DNA of 64,000 bases from Cinnamomum chago (taxonomy: Eukaryota > Streptophyta > Magnoliopsida > Laurales > Lauraceae): assembly GCA_038049695.1 (NCBI GenBank), contig CP142460.1:40109501-40173500 (forward strand). Direction: 5' to 3'. Numbering within the stretch: the first letter of the stretch is position 1; each line of letters starts with the position of its first letter. A program made the position numbers and the translations under genes. This document shows positions 9,858 to 20,664 of the stretch, piece after piece. The notes beneath the pieces are model-generated. The model searched no databases. It had not been told where the DNA came from and saw only the letters and a program-made list of their open reading frames with translations.

Positions 9858-10439
9858 CTCTTTTGGGGATTCTTAGCCACCTGTGCTTTTATTGGTTGTA
9901 CTCATTTTGGTGGTGTTGTTATGGCTTGTGGCTGCCCCTCCTCTGTTTCCTTTTTTTTTGAAAAATTTATTATGTTTACTATCTATGGATGTTCACTCTA
10001 ACTTGATATGGATGTTTCTATGGTATTATTGATTAAATGCTTTTATACTTTCATTATCTATTCTCTATTGCATTATTGTCTATCTTCTATTCGTCCTTGG
10101 TTGCTATATCTTTATCAATTTGTGACAAAAAGAGGGAGTGAGGTTTAAAGTTGCAGGTACAAATTGAGGGGGATGATTTATCTCAGTGGGAGAATCTATC
10201 TCCATTTCCCATGCTTTTAATTTATGTTTGTTAGTGTTGTGCTTCTACAGGTTCATCTTCTCAATCTCATATGAAGAGCTATGTGTACTAGTCTTGATTC
10301 CCTTTTGTTCTTGTATTTTTTTTTCAGTTGTAAAAGGTCATGTACTTAGTGTATGGTTGTTCTTTGGGTTGTATTGGGTATCTCTTGTAATCTTGTATTA
10401 GCTAAATGGTTTTGTCATGAAATTGACAAAGGGGGAGAT
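9858..10439 (+). other. Sire-1 3' noncoding region with repeated polypurine tracts
   Basis: This runs from the envelope-like stop to the 3' LTR. PPT-like purine tracts occur at about 10127-10141 (AAAAAGAGGGAGTGAGG) and 10165-10174. The terminal PPT AAAGGGGGAGA (10428-10438) abuts the LTR. TTTGTCA (10411-10417) and TGACAAA (10424-10430) form an inverted repeat that overlaps the terminal PPT. Clustered PPTs with a terminal inverted repeat are a known Sirevirus trait. The rest is T-rich with no gene. Confidence 0.85.
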
Positions 10440-10736
10440 TGTTAGTGTCTCATGTCTGTGAGCACTGAGTTTGTTTTGTCAATTCCGTGCCAATGTGTTC
10501 CGAAGATCTTGCCTCCCAAAGTGCCTCAAGGAAGATCTAATTCAGAGGGTTTATCAAGCTGTTGGAAAGTCTGGATTCATCAAAGGAAGTCTCCACATGT
10601 GTTTGACAACTTTTTCAGGTATTTTAGACCCAGTCCAATCCTTAGAACCCTGGGAAAAAGCTGAGTTTTAAATCCTGTTTTCTATCTCTCTCTCTCTCTT
10701 AGCTTAAATAGTCTTTCTAAAAAGGGTTCGGTGACC

Positions 10737-11109
10737 TTACGGTCACCTGGCGGCTAGCCCCTTTGCAAAAGGCGGCTAACTGCCAGACTCGCGGTTTGTT
10801 TTCCAGAGAGCTAATCTTTCATCAGGTTGGAGTTCGGTCAGCTAGAGGCTAACCACCGTGTACTCCAGCGGCTAACCGCAGTGCAACCGTAAGTCACTGT
10901 TTGTTTTCCAGAGAGCACCTGATTTCTGCACCTCCTCTCGGTCAGCCCAGCAGTAGCCTCACGGCTAGCCGCCAAGGCCACCAGCGGTTAGCCGTGAGCC
11001 AGCCGTATTAAAATTTTATGACCGTTATCTCTGAGTAATTGAAAAGGGGCTAGCCATCGTTCTGAGGGGCTAGCCGCCAATTATAGCCGTTGGATTATTC
11101 TCTATAAAT
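10737..11109 (+). promoter_or_regulatory. RM-box cluster and TATA box of the Sire-1 LTR
   Basis: At least seven symmetric boxes of the type CGGCTAGCCG, GCGGCTAACCGC or GCGGTTAGCCG occur between 10750 and 11090, with spacers that reuse CCAGAGAGC (10804 and 10909). They are followed by TAGCCGTTGGATTATTC and the TATA box CTATAAAT (11102-11109). Sire-2 has the same AGCCGTTGGA sequence before its TATA box, so the promoter block is conserved between the two families. Described Sirevirus RM boxes have a CGG-CCG core and lie just upstream of the promoter, as here. Confidence 0.82.
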
Positions 11110-12971
11110 CTGAAGCTTGTTTCTCTTTACTGAGACAACTTTTTGAGGAGAGTTGTGCATGCTATTTTCTTCCCAACAAACCTCATCTCTCAAATCTTCT
11201 TCCAAACACTCATGTGTTAGATTTAGGAAAATCCAGGAGCTTCATTAGCTCCAAGATGAGTGTGTTGTGTGAGAAGAGCTTCTCTAGGATCCCTTATTGT
11301 ATGAAAGCCATATTCTTGTTATCCTAGAAGACCAGACCTCTGAACCTTGGTTGTGCTACACTATGGAAGCTTCCTTCTCAACTCCAAGGCATCGTCAAGA
11401 GGTGAAAGCTTCGACTACTGTCAAAGCTCTTTAGAACTCTTTCCATCTTCATCAAAGGCAAGTTGTCGCGACCCCAGAACGGATCCCGGGCCCGCGACGA
11501 GTTGAATTTACGATAGTTTATGTTTTCCCACAGGTTCCCGCGGTGAGGATTCCCAAAGACACGCAGAATCTGACTCACACGATCAAGTATGCGGAAGCGT
11601 GTAGCAAAACACATCAAGATAAGCACTAATAAATCCATAAGTGCTATGACAAAATAATAACAAGACATAGTATCAAAGGAAGAAGTTAAAATGGCATTCC
11701 CATCATAGTTCAAGTTATAAGACCAACACGAAAGTAAGTTAAGTTTTTGTTACAACCCATAAGAGGCCAAGAGAGGCCAATACTCTTCTCCAAAATAATC
11801 AATCAAAAGAAACCCCAAAACAAAATGATGACGAGGCCCAGGAACCCGCCCGACGTCTAGATGACATCGTTGGGCTGCCACTCTCTACAGGGGTTGGCTC
11901 ACAAGCCTCCTCCTGACGCTCCTCCTCAAAGGCAACGTCTCCTGCACCTGGGCACCAACAAACAAGGATCAAACACAACGGTTTGGCAGGTAATCAATTT
12001 AGGTGTAAGCATGAAACAATAAACGTTTTAGAAAACATATAAGCAAATCCCTGCTTTGAAATACTACAATGACTGAGATACATTTTCGAGAATACAAATA
12101 AAACTGAGATGTTAAAGCAAACTAGCATGAGTACATAATATATCATGAATAGTTATCATCCACAAAGAGCCCATCCTTTCTCTCTCATTTATATAGTGAA
12201 AAGAGCAAGCACGCACGACAAGCACGATATACATAATATAATCACGACACAATTTCCCACAAAGATGGGAATTTCGGCCGCGGACCGGACACGCACGATG
12301 TGTAATAAATACACGACCAGTCTGCAGACAGTCCACATGTTTAAGGACCCCCATACAGTGGATCAAATTGAAAGGGCAGTCCAAGCTCAGTGGTGTTTAC
12401 TTAATTCATGAATGCACAAAACACGCTAACCACTATCAAAACATGTCGAGATAAAAAGGGGGAATTCACTTATCAAAATACGATGAACACGACTAGCAAA
12501 GGCATAATTAATATGCATAACACGCTTAGGAAATGATCCCCTTTTTTCTTGAAACAATTCTTCAAAACAAGCTTATACTTGAAATCCAAAACTAGTACAC
12601 GATGGTATTTATAGTACCAAAACGGAATTCAAACACGAAATCTGACAGGCATGTGTTAAAGCTGCTAATTGACCTTTGTGTAATTGGGACTCCGAATGTC
12701 GGAATGTACAAGAATTGGTGTCCCCGAAGTTGGGTTGCATTTCGAAGTTCCATTTACACAACGTCAAGTCAAAACCCTTAACATAGTCTAGTTTTTTAAC
12801 CTTCAAGAAAATACAGAAAATGAAATAATTCTTCTTCCTGAATCTGGCAGGTTCGCTCGAGCGAACTTTATAAGGTGATGACACTTCGCTCGAACGAGAC
12901 AGTTCGCTCGAGCGGATATAAGGTGCGCTTGAACGGAATGCTCTTTGTCTGCGCTCGGACCAAACAGAGGC

Positions 12972-14960
12972 TGTTGGGATTGGTGTATGCCCTAAAGCCC
13001 ACTGACTGCACTCTCATCTTTGTAACTGGATATTTATTGGTTATTTAATGGAATGACTTCTTTCTCTTTATACTTGTGTATATGTATGGTTGTGTAAGGC
13101 CCATTGTTTTCTAGTAATGACTTAGGTGTGTAGTGGCTACACACAGTTAGGTCTGAGTCATGGACACTTGAAACAATAAACTTGTTCATAACTGAGAGAT
13201 GGAGTTGGGCACTTCATCTTGGTATAAGTTATAATGAGATACTCTCCTGTATTCAGGGTGACTTACCTTAGTCAAGGAGGTCTTTCCGGATTTATCTCAT
13301 TAGTGCATGTGTCATGCATTGAACAGGACCACTTGTAGGTGTGATCTCTATAATAGTACTATCACAGAGAGAGATCAAATCACCTCTTGCTACTGAGTGA
13401 CCAGTGCTCTTAATCTTGAGCATTTGTGGATGAACTGACGAAGTCAAGTTCTTGTGCTTTAATTCACTATGGGTGAGATCCTGTTCATGGGTCAACAGCT
13501 CTGTGTTTTGGGTGCTTGGGCTTGATTAGTTGGGACGTGCAAATGCAATATGGAATCTATGCCATCACATGATGGAATGATCGTCCCCTTAGAATTATCC
13601 GATTAATCATCAGAATCTAAGATCTTAGTATATGGATGTTCCATATGGATATTGAACTTGTGGGTCGCTCCCTGGATCAAGAGAATGATATCCGGATGAT
13701 GATTAAGTCAAGGGTATGAAGTTCTAAGGTTTAGATGTAATCAAGAAGGTAGATAGTACAGCGGTTAACCTACTTGATTATGGATGTTACATAGAGGGGC
13801 ATTATGGTCATTGTACTTGGTAGGTCAAAGACAATCGTCAGTCTATGATGAGCTTTAATTGCAATTTAATATTTGTCCCTGGAGTGCAACCATAACTCTT
13901 TAGTGGAATGAGTTAAGGTTAAAATGATCCTAGTGTTGCTATGGGGTTAGCATGGACATTTTGGTCATTTTGGGAGCCAAGGGCAAATATGTCTTTTGGT
14001 CCCTTCTCTAGCCACTTTCCTAGACTGGCAAGGTTTCCTAAATTGTTTAAATGTGTGGAGAAATAATTTTGAGTGTAAATTCAAATAGGCCCATGATGGC
14101 ATACATGAATTATAACTCTAGATAAATTATTTAGTGCATGGGCCATAGTATATGTGGGTCCCAAGTTTGTGTAGGTCCCATTAATTGGAAGGAGTTCTCT
14201 TTGTGCAAGCTTTCCTAAAGTTTAGTAGCTTTCTAATTCAATTTAGAAACTAAATGGAAAAAGGAAAGAGGGCTGGACGTCCATGAAGGAGTGTGGTTTC
14301 AATTTTGGAAAGTTCCTATTTTCTCTCCTTGGTTTCCTAGTTCTTTCAAGATACTTTCTCTCCAAGACATTCAGCATTATATATTGCTGGTTCCCTCTTT
14401 GGGCGTGGATTAACATTAAGAAAGAGAGGAGAGAAAACCCTCTTGGGGCGTGGGAGATCTATTAGAGAGAGGAGACCAGCTACACCTTTCCTGGTTGGAC
14501 GTCCATTGCACATAAAAAGTCTTCTTGCTGGTGCACGTTTTTGCTCCTGGAGAAAGACCATATCAGGTCTGGTTTTCTCACATAAAATCAAGGGAAAACA
14601 GTTAGGAGGAAGCCTAGTTTGTTCCCACCAGCAATAGCCAATCAGATTGTAGAAAGGGGAATAGAGGAGAAGACTAGAAGGAGCATTGTTGCAGAAAATT
14701 CCCGCAACCAGCACTGTCTTCTGCTGGCTGATAGCAGACCTTTGCAGCATCCTTCTCAGAGGTTTTAAGTCTTCAAAACATCAGGTATAAGTTCTTCTAT
14801 GTTTCTTATATGATTTAAACACATGTTGATCATGGTTTCATGGATTTATATGCATGTATTCATGGCTGAAATCAGATCTGTTTTTCTAGTTTTTAAAACT
14901 TGAACAACCTCAAATCAGCCATGTTAGTCTCTCCCAAGATCTGATATGCATAAACTTTCA
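12972..14960 (+). repeat. Copia-3 5' LTR (1989 bp)
   Basis: It begins TGTTGGGATTGG and ends AAACTTTCA. It carries palindrome TGGACGTCCA twice (14274-14283, 14496-14505) and a TATA box (TATATA, 14378-14383) between them. A 134-codon frame on the minus strand (14346-14750) and shorter frames are duplicated exactly in the other LTR only because the LTRs are identical. I do not regard them as genes. Confidence 0.95.
14274..14505 (+). promoter_or_regulatory. Copia-3 LTR core promoter: TATA box between two TGGACGTCCA palindromes
   Basis: Palindromes of ten bases with an ACGT core lie at 14274-14283 and 14496-14505, and CATTATATATTGC at 14375-14387 holds the TATA box. ACGT-core sites are the usual targets of plant bZIP factors (established). 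That they act here is inference. The same arrangement occurs in the 3' LTR at 21967-22198. Confidence 0.6.
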
Positions 14961-14961
14961 T

Positions 14962-14974
14962 TGGTATCAGAGCC
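14962..14974 (+). other. Copia-3 primer binding site (initiator Met tRNA)
   Basis: TGGTATCAGAGCC begins two bases after the LTR end. It is complementary to the 3' end of plant initiator methionine tRNA, the usual primer for minus-strand cDNA synthesis in copia elements. Confidence 0.9.
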
Positions 14975-16717
14975 TCTCCATGTGATATCATGATCCCATG
15001 TTGTGTTTCTTACATTCCTAGATTAATTAAGGGCATGGTGGCTGCCTATTAGGAGTGCAGAAATTATTTCAAAGCTGCTGGAATTTGCACAGATCATAGT
15101 TTACTGCAGGATAGGAGTGCAGAATTTCTTTTAGGCTGCTGGAACAATTTCAGATTGTTGTATGCTGCCTATAAAGTGTGCAGAAATTGTTCCAGGATGC
15201 TGGAATTTTTCAAAACTCAGTTTACTGCAGTTGTAGTGTGCAGAAATTTTTTTCCAGATTGCTGGAATAATTTCAGGTTGATGAATAGTGCTGTTCATAG
15301 CAATATTGCATGCACTAACCTCTTTGTTTGCAGCCATATATTGCATCCTTGATGGTTCGCATGTATGTGTGTGGATTTGGATGGTTTTTATTAGTTGAAA
15401 TATGTACGATTGCGCGGTTAGCAATCATAGGAAGTTGTAATTATTTCCTTACTTTTATTTCAACTAGTCTTGATGTAAGCTTTCTTGAAAAGCATAGGAA
15501 TCTCCAATGTAATTTTGGGTTTTTGTTTTTCATTGGGCTGCTTGTATAAATTTTGATTTATTGTAACAAGCAAGAAAAGGAAAGTTTCAAGCGAGGAAGG
15601 TTGCAACAAAACGGGTCCCATGGTGACGAAGGCAACGGAGGTTTCCTAACGCAAGAAGGACTCTTTACCAAGTTTCCTAATTGGAAAATGATTTGAAGTC
15701 CGAAGAGCAGGGAGCCATCAAGGATTGCATTCTTTAAATTTGCTTTTATATATGGAATGCATGGTTGAATGCTTTATATAATTGCTATGTTTATCACCTA
15801 GAAACATGGCCACCACTAGGTTCTTAAAATTGGCATCTTTCTATATTGGATTGTTTTTGTTTGGCAAATTGTTTTTAAACGGATCTTAGACCAGCACCTT
15901 CTTTTTGTCTAAGGTTTAAAATTGGATAGGGTTTAGTTTACCTTGGTACCCTTAGTTTCCAAAAGAGGCCAAACTAAAATCTAATATGTAGATACCAAAG
16001 TGGGCCCATAACCCTAGTGTTAAATAATCAAGTGGGAGAGGGATTTGGAAAAATCCCACGGCCTTCCAATTTCGGTTCATGCTAACTCATTGGAGTGTTA
16101 GTGGGAGCGGCCATCCCTTCGGTGGAGTTCTTTACTAAAGATCACTTTGATGAATTAGTAGGTGAACTAATGTGAATATTCGTAATGAGGTGTTAGTGGG
16201 AGCGGCCATCCCTTCGGTGGAGTTCTTTACTAAAGATCACTTCTATAGAATGTCAATGAAGCGTTGGTGGGAGCGGCCATCCCTTCGGTGGAGCTCTTTA
16301 CTAAAGATCACTTCTAGATTGGATTAAAGTCTCTTCCCTTCGAAGGACTTAAGTCATAGACATTCTGGGAACGTTCATAAGAGATGGTAATACACTTGAC
16401 ATAAGACGGTAATAACCTCTCCCTAGGAGTTAGTGTTATTGGTCATATGAGGCCAAACCAATCAGTGATTGGGTTATCACTGGGTATGCGTATCCAGACA
16501 GTGATGATCCAAATAAGCTAGGCTTAACTCAACGTGACTGTAGGCTCGGCCATCCCTTCGGTGGAGGGTCTATGAGGAGGTTGAGACACTGATACATTAT
16601 TATTAGGGTTATATAATGTAAAAAGTCTTGTGCATGTTTTTCCTTTTACTACAAGCACCATATACATATTACATATATACTGCCTGTCTAATTATAACCT
16701 GTTATATATCCAGAGAG
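14975..16717 (+). other. Copia-3 5' leader with two tandem repeat sets
   Basis: The 1.74-kb leader between the primer site and gag has no long frame. Set 1 (about 15050-15290) has four units of about 65 bp built on GTGCAGAAATT and TGCTGGAA. Set 2 (16095-16315) has three units of 70-95 bp sharing GTGGGAGCGGCCATCCCTTC, GGTGGAG and TTTACTAAAGATCACTT, with a fourth copy of the core at 16546-16566. The core can fold into a short hairpin (CCA-CC / GG-TGG with a bulged T and loop CTTC). A role in packaging, dimerization or translation is possible but untested. Confidence 0.75.
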
Positions 16718-19700
16718 ATGGGGAAGGACTCTTTTAGCCCATTGATGAGTATTCTGCGTGAGAAAAAATTGACTGGCCCTAATTACGTAGACTGGAAAAG
16801 AAACCTGAACATAGTACTCACCGCTGAGGAGTACAAGTATGTTCTGTCTGAACCCTGTCCTACCGTTGATGATTATTCTACAGATGACCAGCTAGAGGCT
16901 GAAAAGAAATGGAAAAAGGCAAATAGCATGGCCAAATGCTACATGCTTGCTTCCATGTCCAACGTGTTGCAAACGCAGCATGAGCAAATGGACACAGCTG
17001 CAGACATCATGTTGTCCTTGTCTGAGATGTTCGCAGACAAAAGCAGGCCAGCTAGGCAAGCTGCTTTAAGGACAATCATGAATACCAGGATGGCTGAGGG
17101 AACACCTGTCAGAGAGCACATGCTCAAGATGATGGATTGTTTCAATGAAGCTGAGATCCTAGGGGCTGAGATTGATGCAGGGAGTCAGACTGATATGATT
17201 CTCGAAACTCTACCGGAGTCTTTCAACCAGTTCAAGCTCAACTTCAACATGAGTAAGTTGGACATGACTCTCTCTGAGTTAATGAAAGAACTCCAGGCGG
17301 CAGAGGCCATCGTGAAGCCTAAAGGCCAAGCTCATTTTTCCCAGTCTTCCTCTAAACTGAACCCGAAAGGGAAAAAGTTCAAGAAGAAGCAGGGTAAGGG
17401 AAAAGGGCAGAAAAAGGGCAATGCTGGTAAGAAGGACAGAGGTACAGGTGATAAGCCCAAAGGGAAATGCTTCAAGTGCGGCCTCAAAGGTCACTGGAAG
17501 AAAGATTGTCCCAAGCTCCTAGGCTCAGATAAGAAAGGTATATCTCTTTCCTATTACATTGAAACCTGTCATGTGGTTGATTCTACTGATTCATGGATAG
17601 TAGACTCTGGAGCCACTAATCACATATGCAATTCATTGCAGGGGTTTCAGATAATGAAAAGGCTTGAGAAAGGAGAATTTGACCTTAGAGTTGGAAATGG
17701 AGCAAAGATATGGGCTGTTGCAGTGGGAGCTGTTACCTTACATTTTCCGCATGATAGGATATTAGTTTTAAACAATGTTATCTATGTTCCGGACATAAGG
17801 AAGAATTTAATTTCAGTTTCCAGACTCATTGAATTTAATTATTCAGTTTCTTTCCATTCTGGTGTTGATATCGGTAGAGATGGAAATATTATATGTTCCG
17901 GTAGAATGCATGATAACTTATTTTATATATATCCTATTGCTCCCTCACTGCACAATGTACAACTAGAAAGCTCAGCTTCCCTTAAGAGGAAGGTATCTTC
18001 GACCAATGACACTTATCTTTGGCACTTACGTTTGGGTCACATTAACCTAAAACGGATTCAGAGGTTGGTAGAGGATGGGCCTTTGAGTTCATTAGATCTC
18101 GAACCTTTACCTCAGTGTGAATCTTGTCTCATAGGAAAGATGACCAAAAGGTCATTCTCTGGAAAGGGACTAAGGTCAAAGGAGTTGTTAGAATTGGTTC
18201 ACATTGATGTGTGTGGTCCTATGAACAAACTAGCTAGAGGAGGTTATGAGTATTTCATCACCTTCACCGATGATTACTCTAGGTATGGATATGTGTACCT
18301 AATGCGACGCAAGTCTGAAGCGTTTGATAAGTTCAAACAATTCAAGGCTGAGGCGGAGCTACAACTAGGGAAACATATCAAAGCTCTTCGATCTGATCGA
18401 GGTGGCGAGTACCTCCTGGGTGAGTTCAAGGAGTACCTCACACAACATGGGATTGTGTCTCAGTTGTCTGCACCGGGTACACCCCAGCAAAATGGTGTAG
18501 CAGAGAGAAGAAACCGTACCCTTCTAGATATGGTAAGGTCCATGATGAGTCATGCAACCCTACCCATATCATTTTGGGGATATGCCCTAGAAGCAGCAGC
18601 ATACATTTTGAATCTGGTACCTTCTAAATCAGTACCTAGGACACCTCAAGAAATGTGGACAGGTCGAAAACCCAGTTTAAGACATATTCACATTTGGGGT
18701 TGTCCAGCCTATGTACTGAATGATAAAGCTACCAAGCTAGAACCCAGATCGGAAATGTGCTACTTCATTGGGTATCCTAAGGGAACGAGAGGAGGCATCT
18801 TTTATCATCCAAAGGAGCAAAAGGTGCTTATCAACACTCATGCTAAATACTTGGAGGATGATTGCATGATGCGCCAAGAGCTTGGTTGTAAGGAAACCAT
18901 TGAGGAGATTCTTTCAGAAACTCCTGCAACATCTGTGCCAGAACCTGAGACTGTAGAAAATCAAGACATTCCTTTTAATACTCCGGAGCCTCGTCGTAGT
19001 GGGAGAATTTCTAGACCGCCAGATAGATACCTAGGAGTGTCTTTTATGACAGACTCCGAGGATCTGGTTGAGGATCCTACTAGTTACGATGAAGCAGTAA
19101 CGGATATAGATGCTGACATGTGGCAGCAAGCGATGAAATCTGAATTGGATTCTCTGTATTCCAATCAAGTCTGGGAACTTGTGGATGCACCTGAAGGGAT
19201 CAAACCCATAGGGTGCAAGTGGATCTACAAGAGAAAGAGAGGAGTGGATGGGAAGGTTGAAACCTTCAAAGCAAGACTGGTGGCGAAAGGATATACTCAG
19301 AAAGAGGGTATCGATTATGAGGAAACCTTTTCACCAGTGGCTATGCTTAAATCCATTAGGATTCTCTTAGCCATCGCATGTCATTATGACTACGAGATAT
19401 GGCAGATGGATGTCAAGACAGCTTTTCTTAATGGAAGTCTTGACGAATGCATCTATATGATGCAACCAGAGGGATTCATTGCTGGTGGCCAAGAGAACAT
19501 GGTCTGTAAGCTTAAGAAGTCCATTTATGGACTTAAGCAAGCATCTAGGGCATGGAACATCAAGTTTAATCAGGCAGTCAAATCCTTTGGCTTTGATCAA
19601 AACATTGATGAACCATGTGTGTATAAGAAGGGGAGTGGAAACGCAGTTGCATTTTTAGTCCTGTATGTGGATGACATATTACTCATTGGAAATGATGTTG

Positions 19701-20650
19701 GCATGATGTCATCTACAAAGGTTTGGTTATCATCTCAATTTCAAATGAAGGATTTGGGTGAGGCAAGCTATGTCCTAGGGATCAAGCTTATGCGAGATCG
19801 CAAGAACAAGATGTTAGCCTTATCCCAATCTTCGTATATTGAGAAGATATTGGTCAAGTATAACATGCATGACTCCAAGAAGGGCTTGCTACCTTCTAGA
19901 CATGGAGTACCACTATCTCGGAATCAATGTCCGAAGACACCCGAGGAGATAGAAAGCATGAGGAGAGTACCATATGCTTCAGCTGTTGGAAGCCTCATGT
20001 ATGCAATGTTGTGTACTAGACCAGATATCTGCTTTGCCGTTGGCATGGTTAGTAGATATCAATCAAACCCTGGACCAATGCACTGGACAGCTGTTAAGCA
20101 TATATTCAAGTATCTTCGGAGAACGAAAGATTATATGCTAACCTACCGAGCAGATGATCTAACGCCACAGGCGTATACAGATTCTGATTTCCAGTCGGAT
20201 GTAGATGGCAGAAAGTCTACCTCGGGATACGTGTTTACTCTATCAGGAGGGGCTATATCATGGAGAAGTGTCAAGCAAGATTGTACTGCTGATTCTACCA
20301 TGGAAGCAGAGTATGTGGCGGCATCGGAAGCTGCAAAGGAAGCAGTATGGCTCAGAAAATTCCTTTTGGAATTGGGAGTAGTTCCTGCTGTGCAAAAACC
20401 GATTGTCATGTACTGCGACAATACTGGTGCAGTAGCTAACTGCAAAGAGCCCAGGAATCACAAGAAAGGCAAGCACATTCAGAGAAAGTACCACTTAATC
20501 CGGGAATTCGTTCAGGATGGAGAAATAGTGGTAGAGCAGATTGCCTCAGCAAATAACTTAGCTGACCCATTTACTAAGACTCTTACTGAGAAAGTCTTTA
20601 CTTCACATGTTGAGTCTATGGGAGTTAGGTTAGGTCGTAGTGATCTTTAG
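16718..20650 (+). CDS. Copia-3 gag-pol polyprotein (1310 aa, intact)
   Basis: I start at the ATG at 16718 (MGKDSFSPLMSILREKKLTG) because the gag domain begins there; the frame is open 30 codons further upstream without a plausible domain. Domains in order: gag (about residues 10-230); a Lys-rich stretch and zinc knuckle CFKCGLKGHWKKDC (CX2CX4HX4C, about 250-263); aspartic protease WIVDSGATNHIC (about 292); pre-integrase WHLRLGH and CESCLIGK; integrase core with acidic residues in VHIDVCGP, RSDRGGEY and PQQNGVAERRN (about 495-595); RT from KWIYKRKRGVDG to YVDDILL (19664-19675, about residue 983); RNase H with YTDSD, MEAEYVA and YCDNTGA. It ends NLADPFTKTLTEK and RLGRSDL. It makes the capsid and all enzymes for cDNA synthesis and integration. 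No stop, frameshift or missing catalytic residue was seen. Confidence 0.97.
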   Translation: MGKDSFSPLMSILREKKLTGPNYVDWKRNLNIVLTAEEYKYVLSEPCPTVDDYSTDDQLEAEKKWKKANSMAKCYMLASMSNVLQTQHEQMDTAADIMLSLSEMFADKSRPARQAALRTIMNTRMAEGTPVREHMLKMMDCFNEAEILGAEIDAGSQTDMILETLPESFNQFKLNFNMSKLDMTLSELMKELQAAEAIVKPKGQAHFSQSSSKLNPKGKKFKKKQGKGKGQKKGNAGKKDRGTGDKPKGKCFKCGLKGHWKKDCPKLLGSDKKGISLSYYIETCHVVDSTDSWIVDSGATNHICNSLQGFQIMKRLEKGEFDLRVGNGAKIWAVAVGAVTLHFPHDRILVLNNVIYVPDIRKNLISVSRLIEFNYSVSFHSGVDIGRDGNIICSGRMHDNLFYIYPIAPSLHNVQLESSASLKRKVSSTNDTYLWHLRLGHINLKRIQRLVEDGPLSSLDLEPLPQCESCLIGKMTKRSFSGKGLRSKELLELVHIDVCGPMNKLARGGYEYFITFTDDYSRYGYVYLMRRKSEAFDKFKQFKAEAELQLGKHIKALRSDRGGEYLLGEFKEYLTQHGIVSQLSAPGTPQQNGVAERRNRTLLDMVRSMMSHATLPISFWGYALEAAAYILNLVPSKSVPRTPQEMWTGRKPSLRHIHIWGCPAYVLNDKATKLEPRSEMCYFIGYPKGTRGGIFYHPKEQKVLINTHAKYLEDDCMMRQELGCKETIEEILSETPATSVPEPETVENQDIPFNTPEPRRSGRISRPPDRYLGVSFMTDSEDLVEDPTSYDEAVTDIDADMWQQAMKSELDSLYSNQVWELVDAPEGIKPIGCKWIYKRKRGVDGKVETFKARLVAKGYTQKEGIDYEETFSPVAMLKSIRILLAIACHYDYEIWQMDVKTAFLNGSLDECIYMMQPEGFIAGGQENMVCKLKKSIYGLKQASRAWNIKFNQAVKSFGFDQNIDEPCVYKKGSGNAVAFLVLYVDDILLIGNDVGMMSSTKVWLSSQFQMKDLGEASYVLGIKLMRDRKNKMLALSQSSYIEKILVKYNMHDSKKGLLPSRHGVPLSRNQCPKTPEEIESMRRVPYASAVGSLMYAMLCTRPDICFAVGMVSRYQSNPGPMHWTAVKHIFKYLRRTKDYMLTYRADDLTPQAYTDSDFQSDVDGRKSTSGYVFTLSGGAISWRSVKQDCTADSTMEAEYVAASEAAKEAVWLRKFLLELGVVPAVQKPIVMYCDNTGAVANCKEPRNHKKGKHIQRKYHLIREFVQDGEIVVEQIASANNLADPFTKTLTEKVFTSHVESMGVRLGRSDL

Positions 20651-20654
20651 TGCA

Positions 20655-20664
20655 AGTGGGAGAT
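20655..20664 (+). other. Copia-3 polypurine tract
   Basis: AGTGGGAGAT lies between the gag-pol stop (TAG, 20648-20650) and the 3' LTR. Such tracts prime plus-strand cDNA synthesis. Only 14 bp separate the coding region from the LTR. Confidence 0.8.

Noticed and set aside
14346..14750. 134-codon minus-strand frame, also at 22039-22443
   Set aside because: Duplicated only because both Copia-3 LTRs are identical; it overlaps the TATA region and has no recognised domain.
14962..14974. tRNA-like match (TGGTATCAGAGCC), also at 41719
   Set aside because: These are primer binding sites complementary to initiator Met tRNA; there is no cloverleaf around them.
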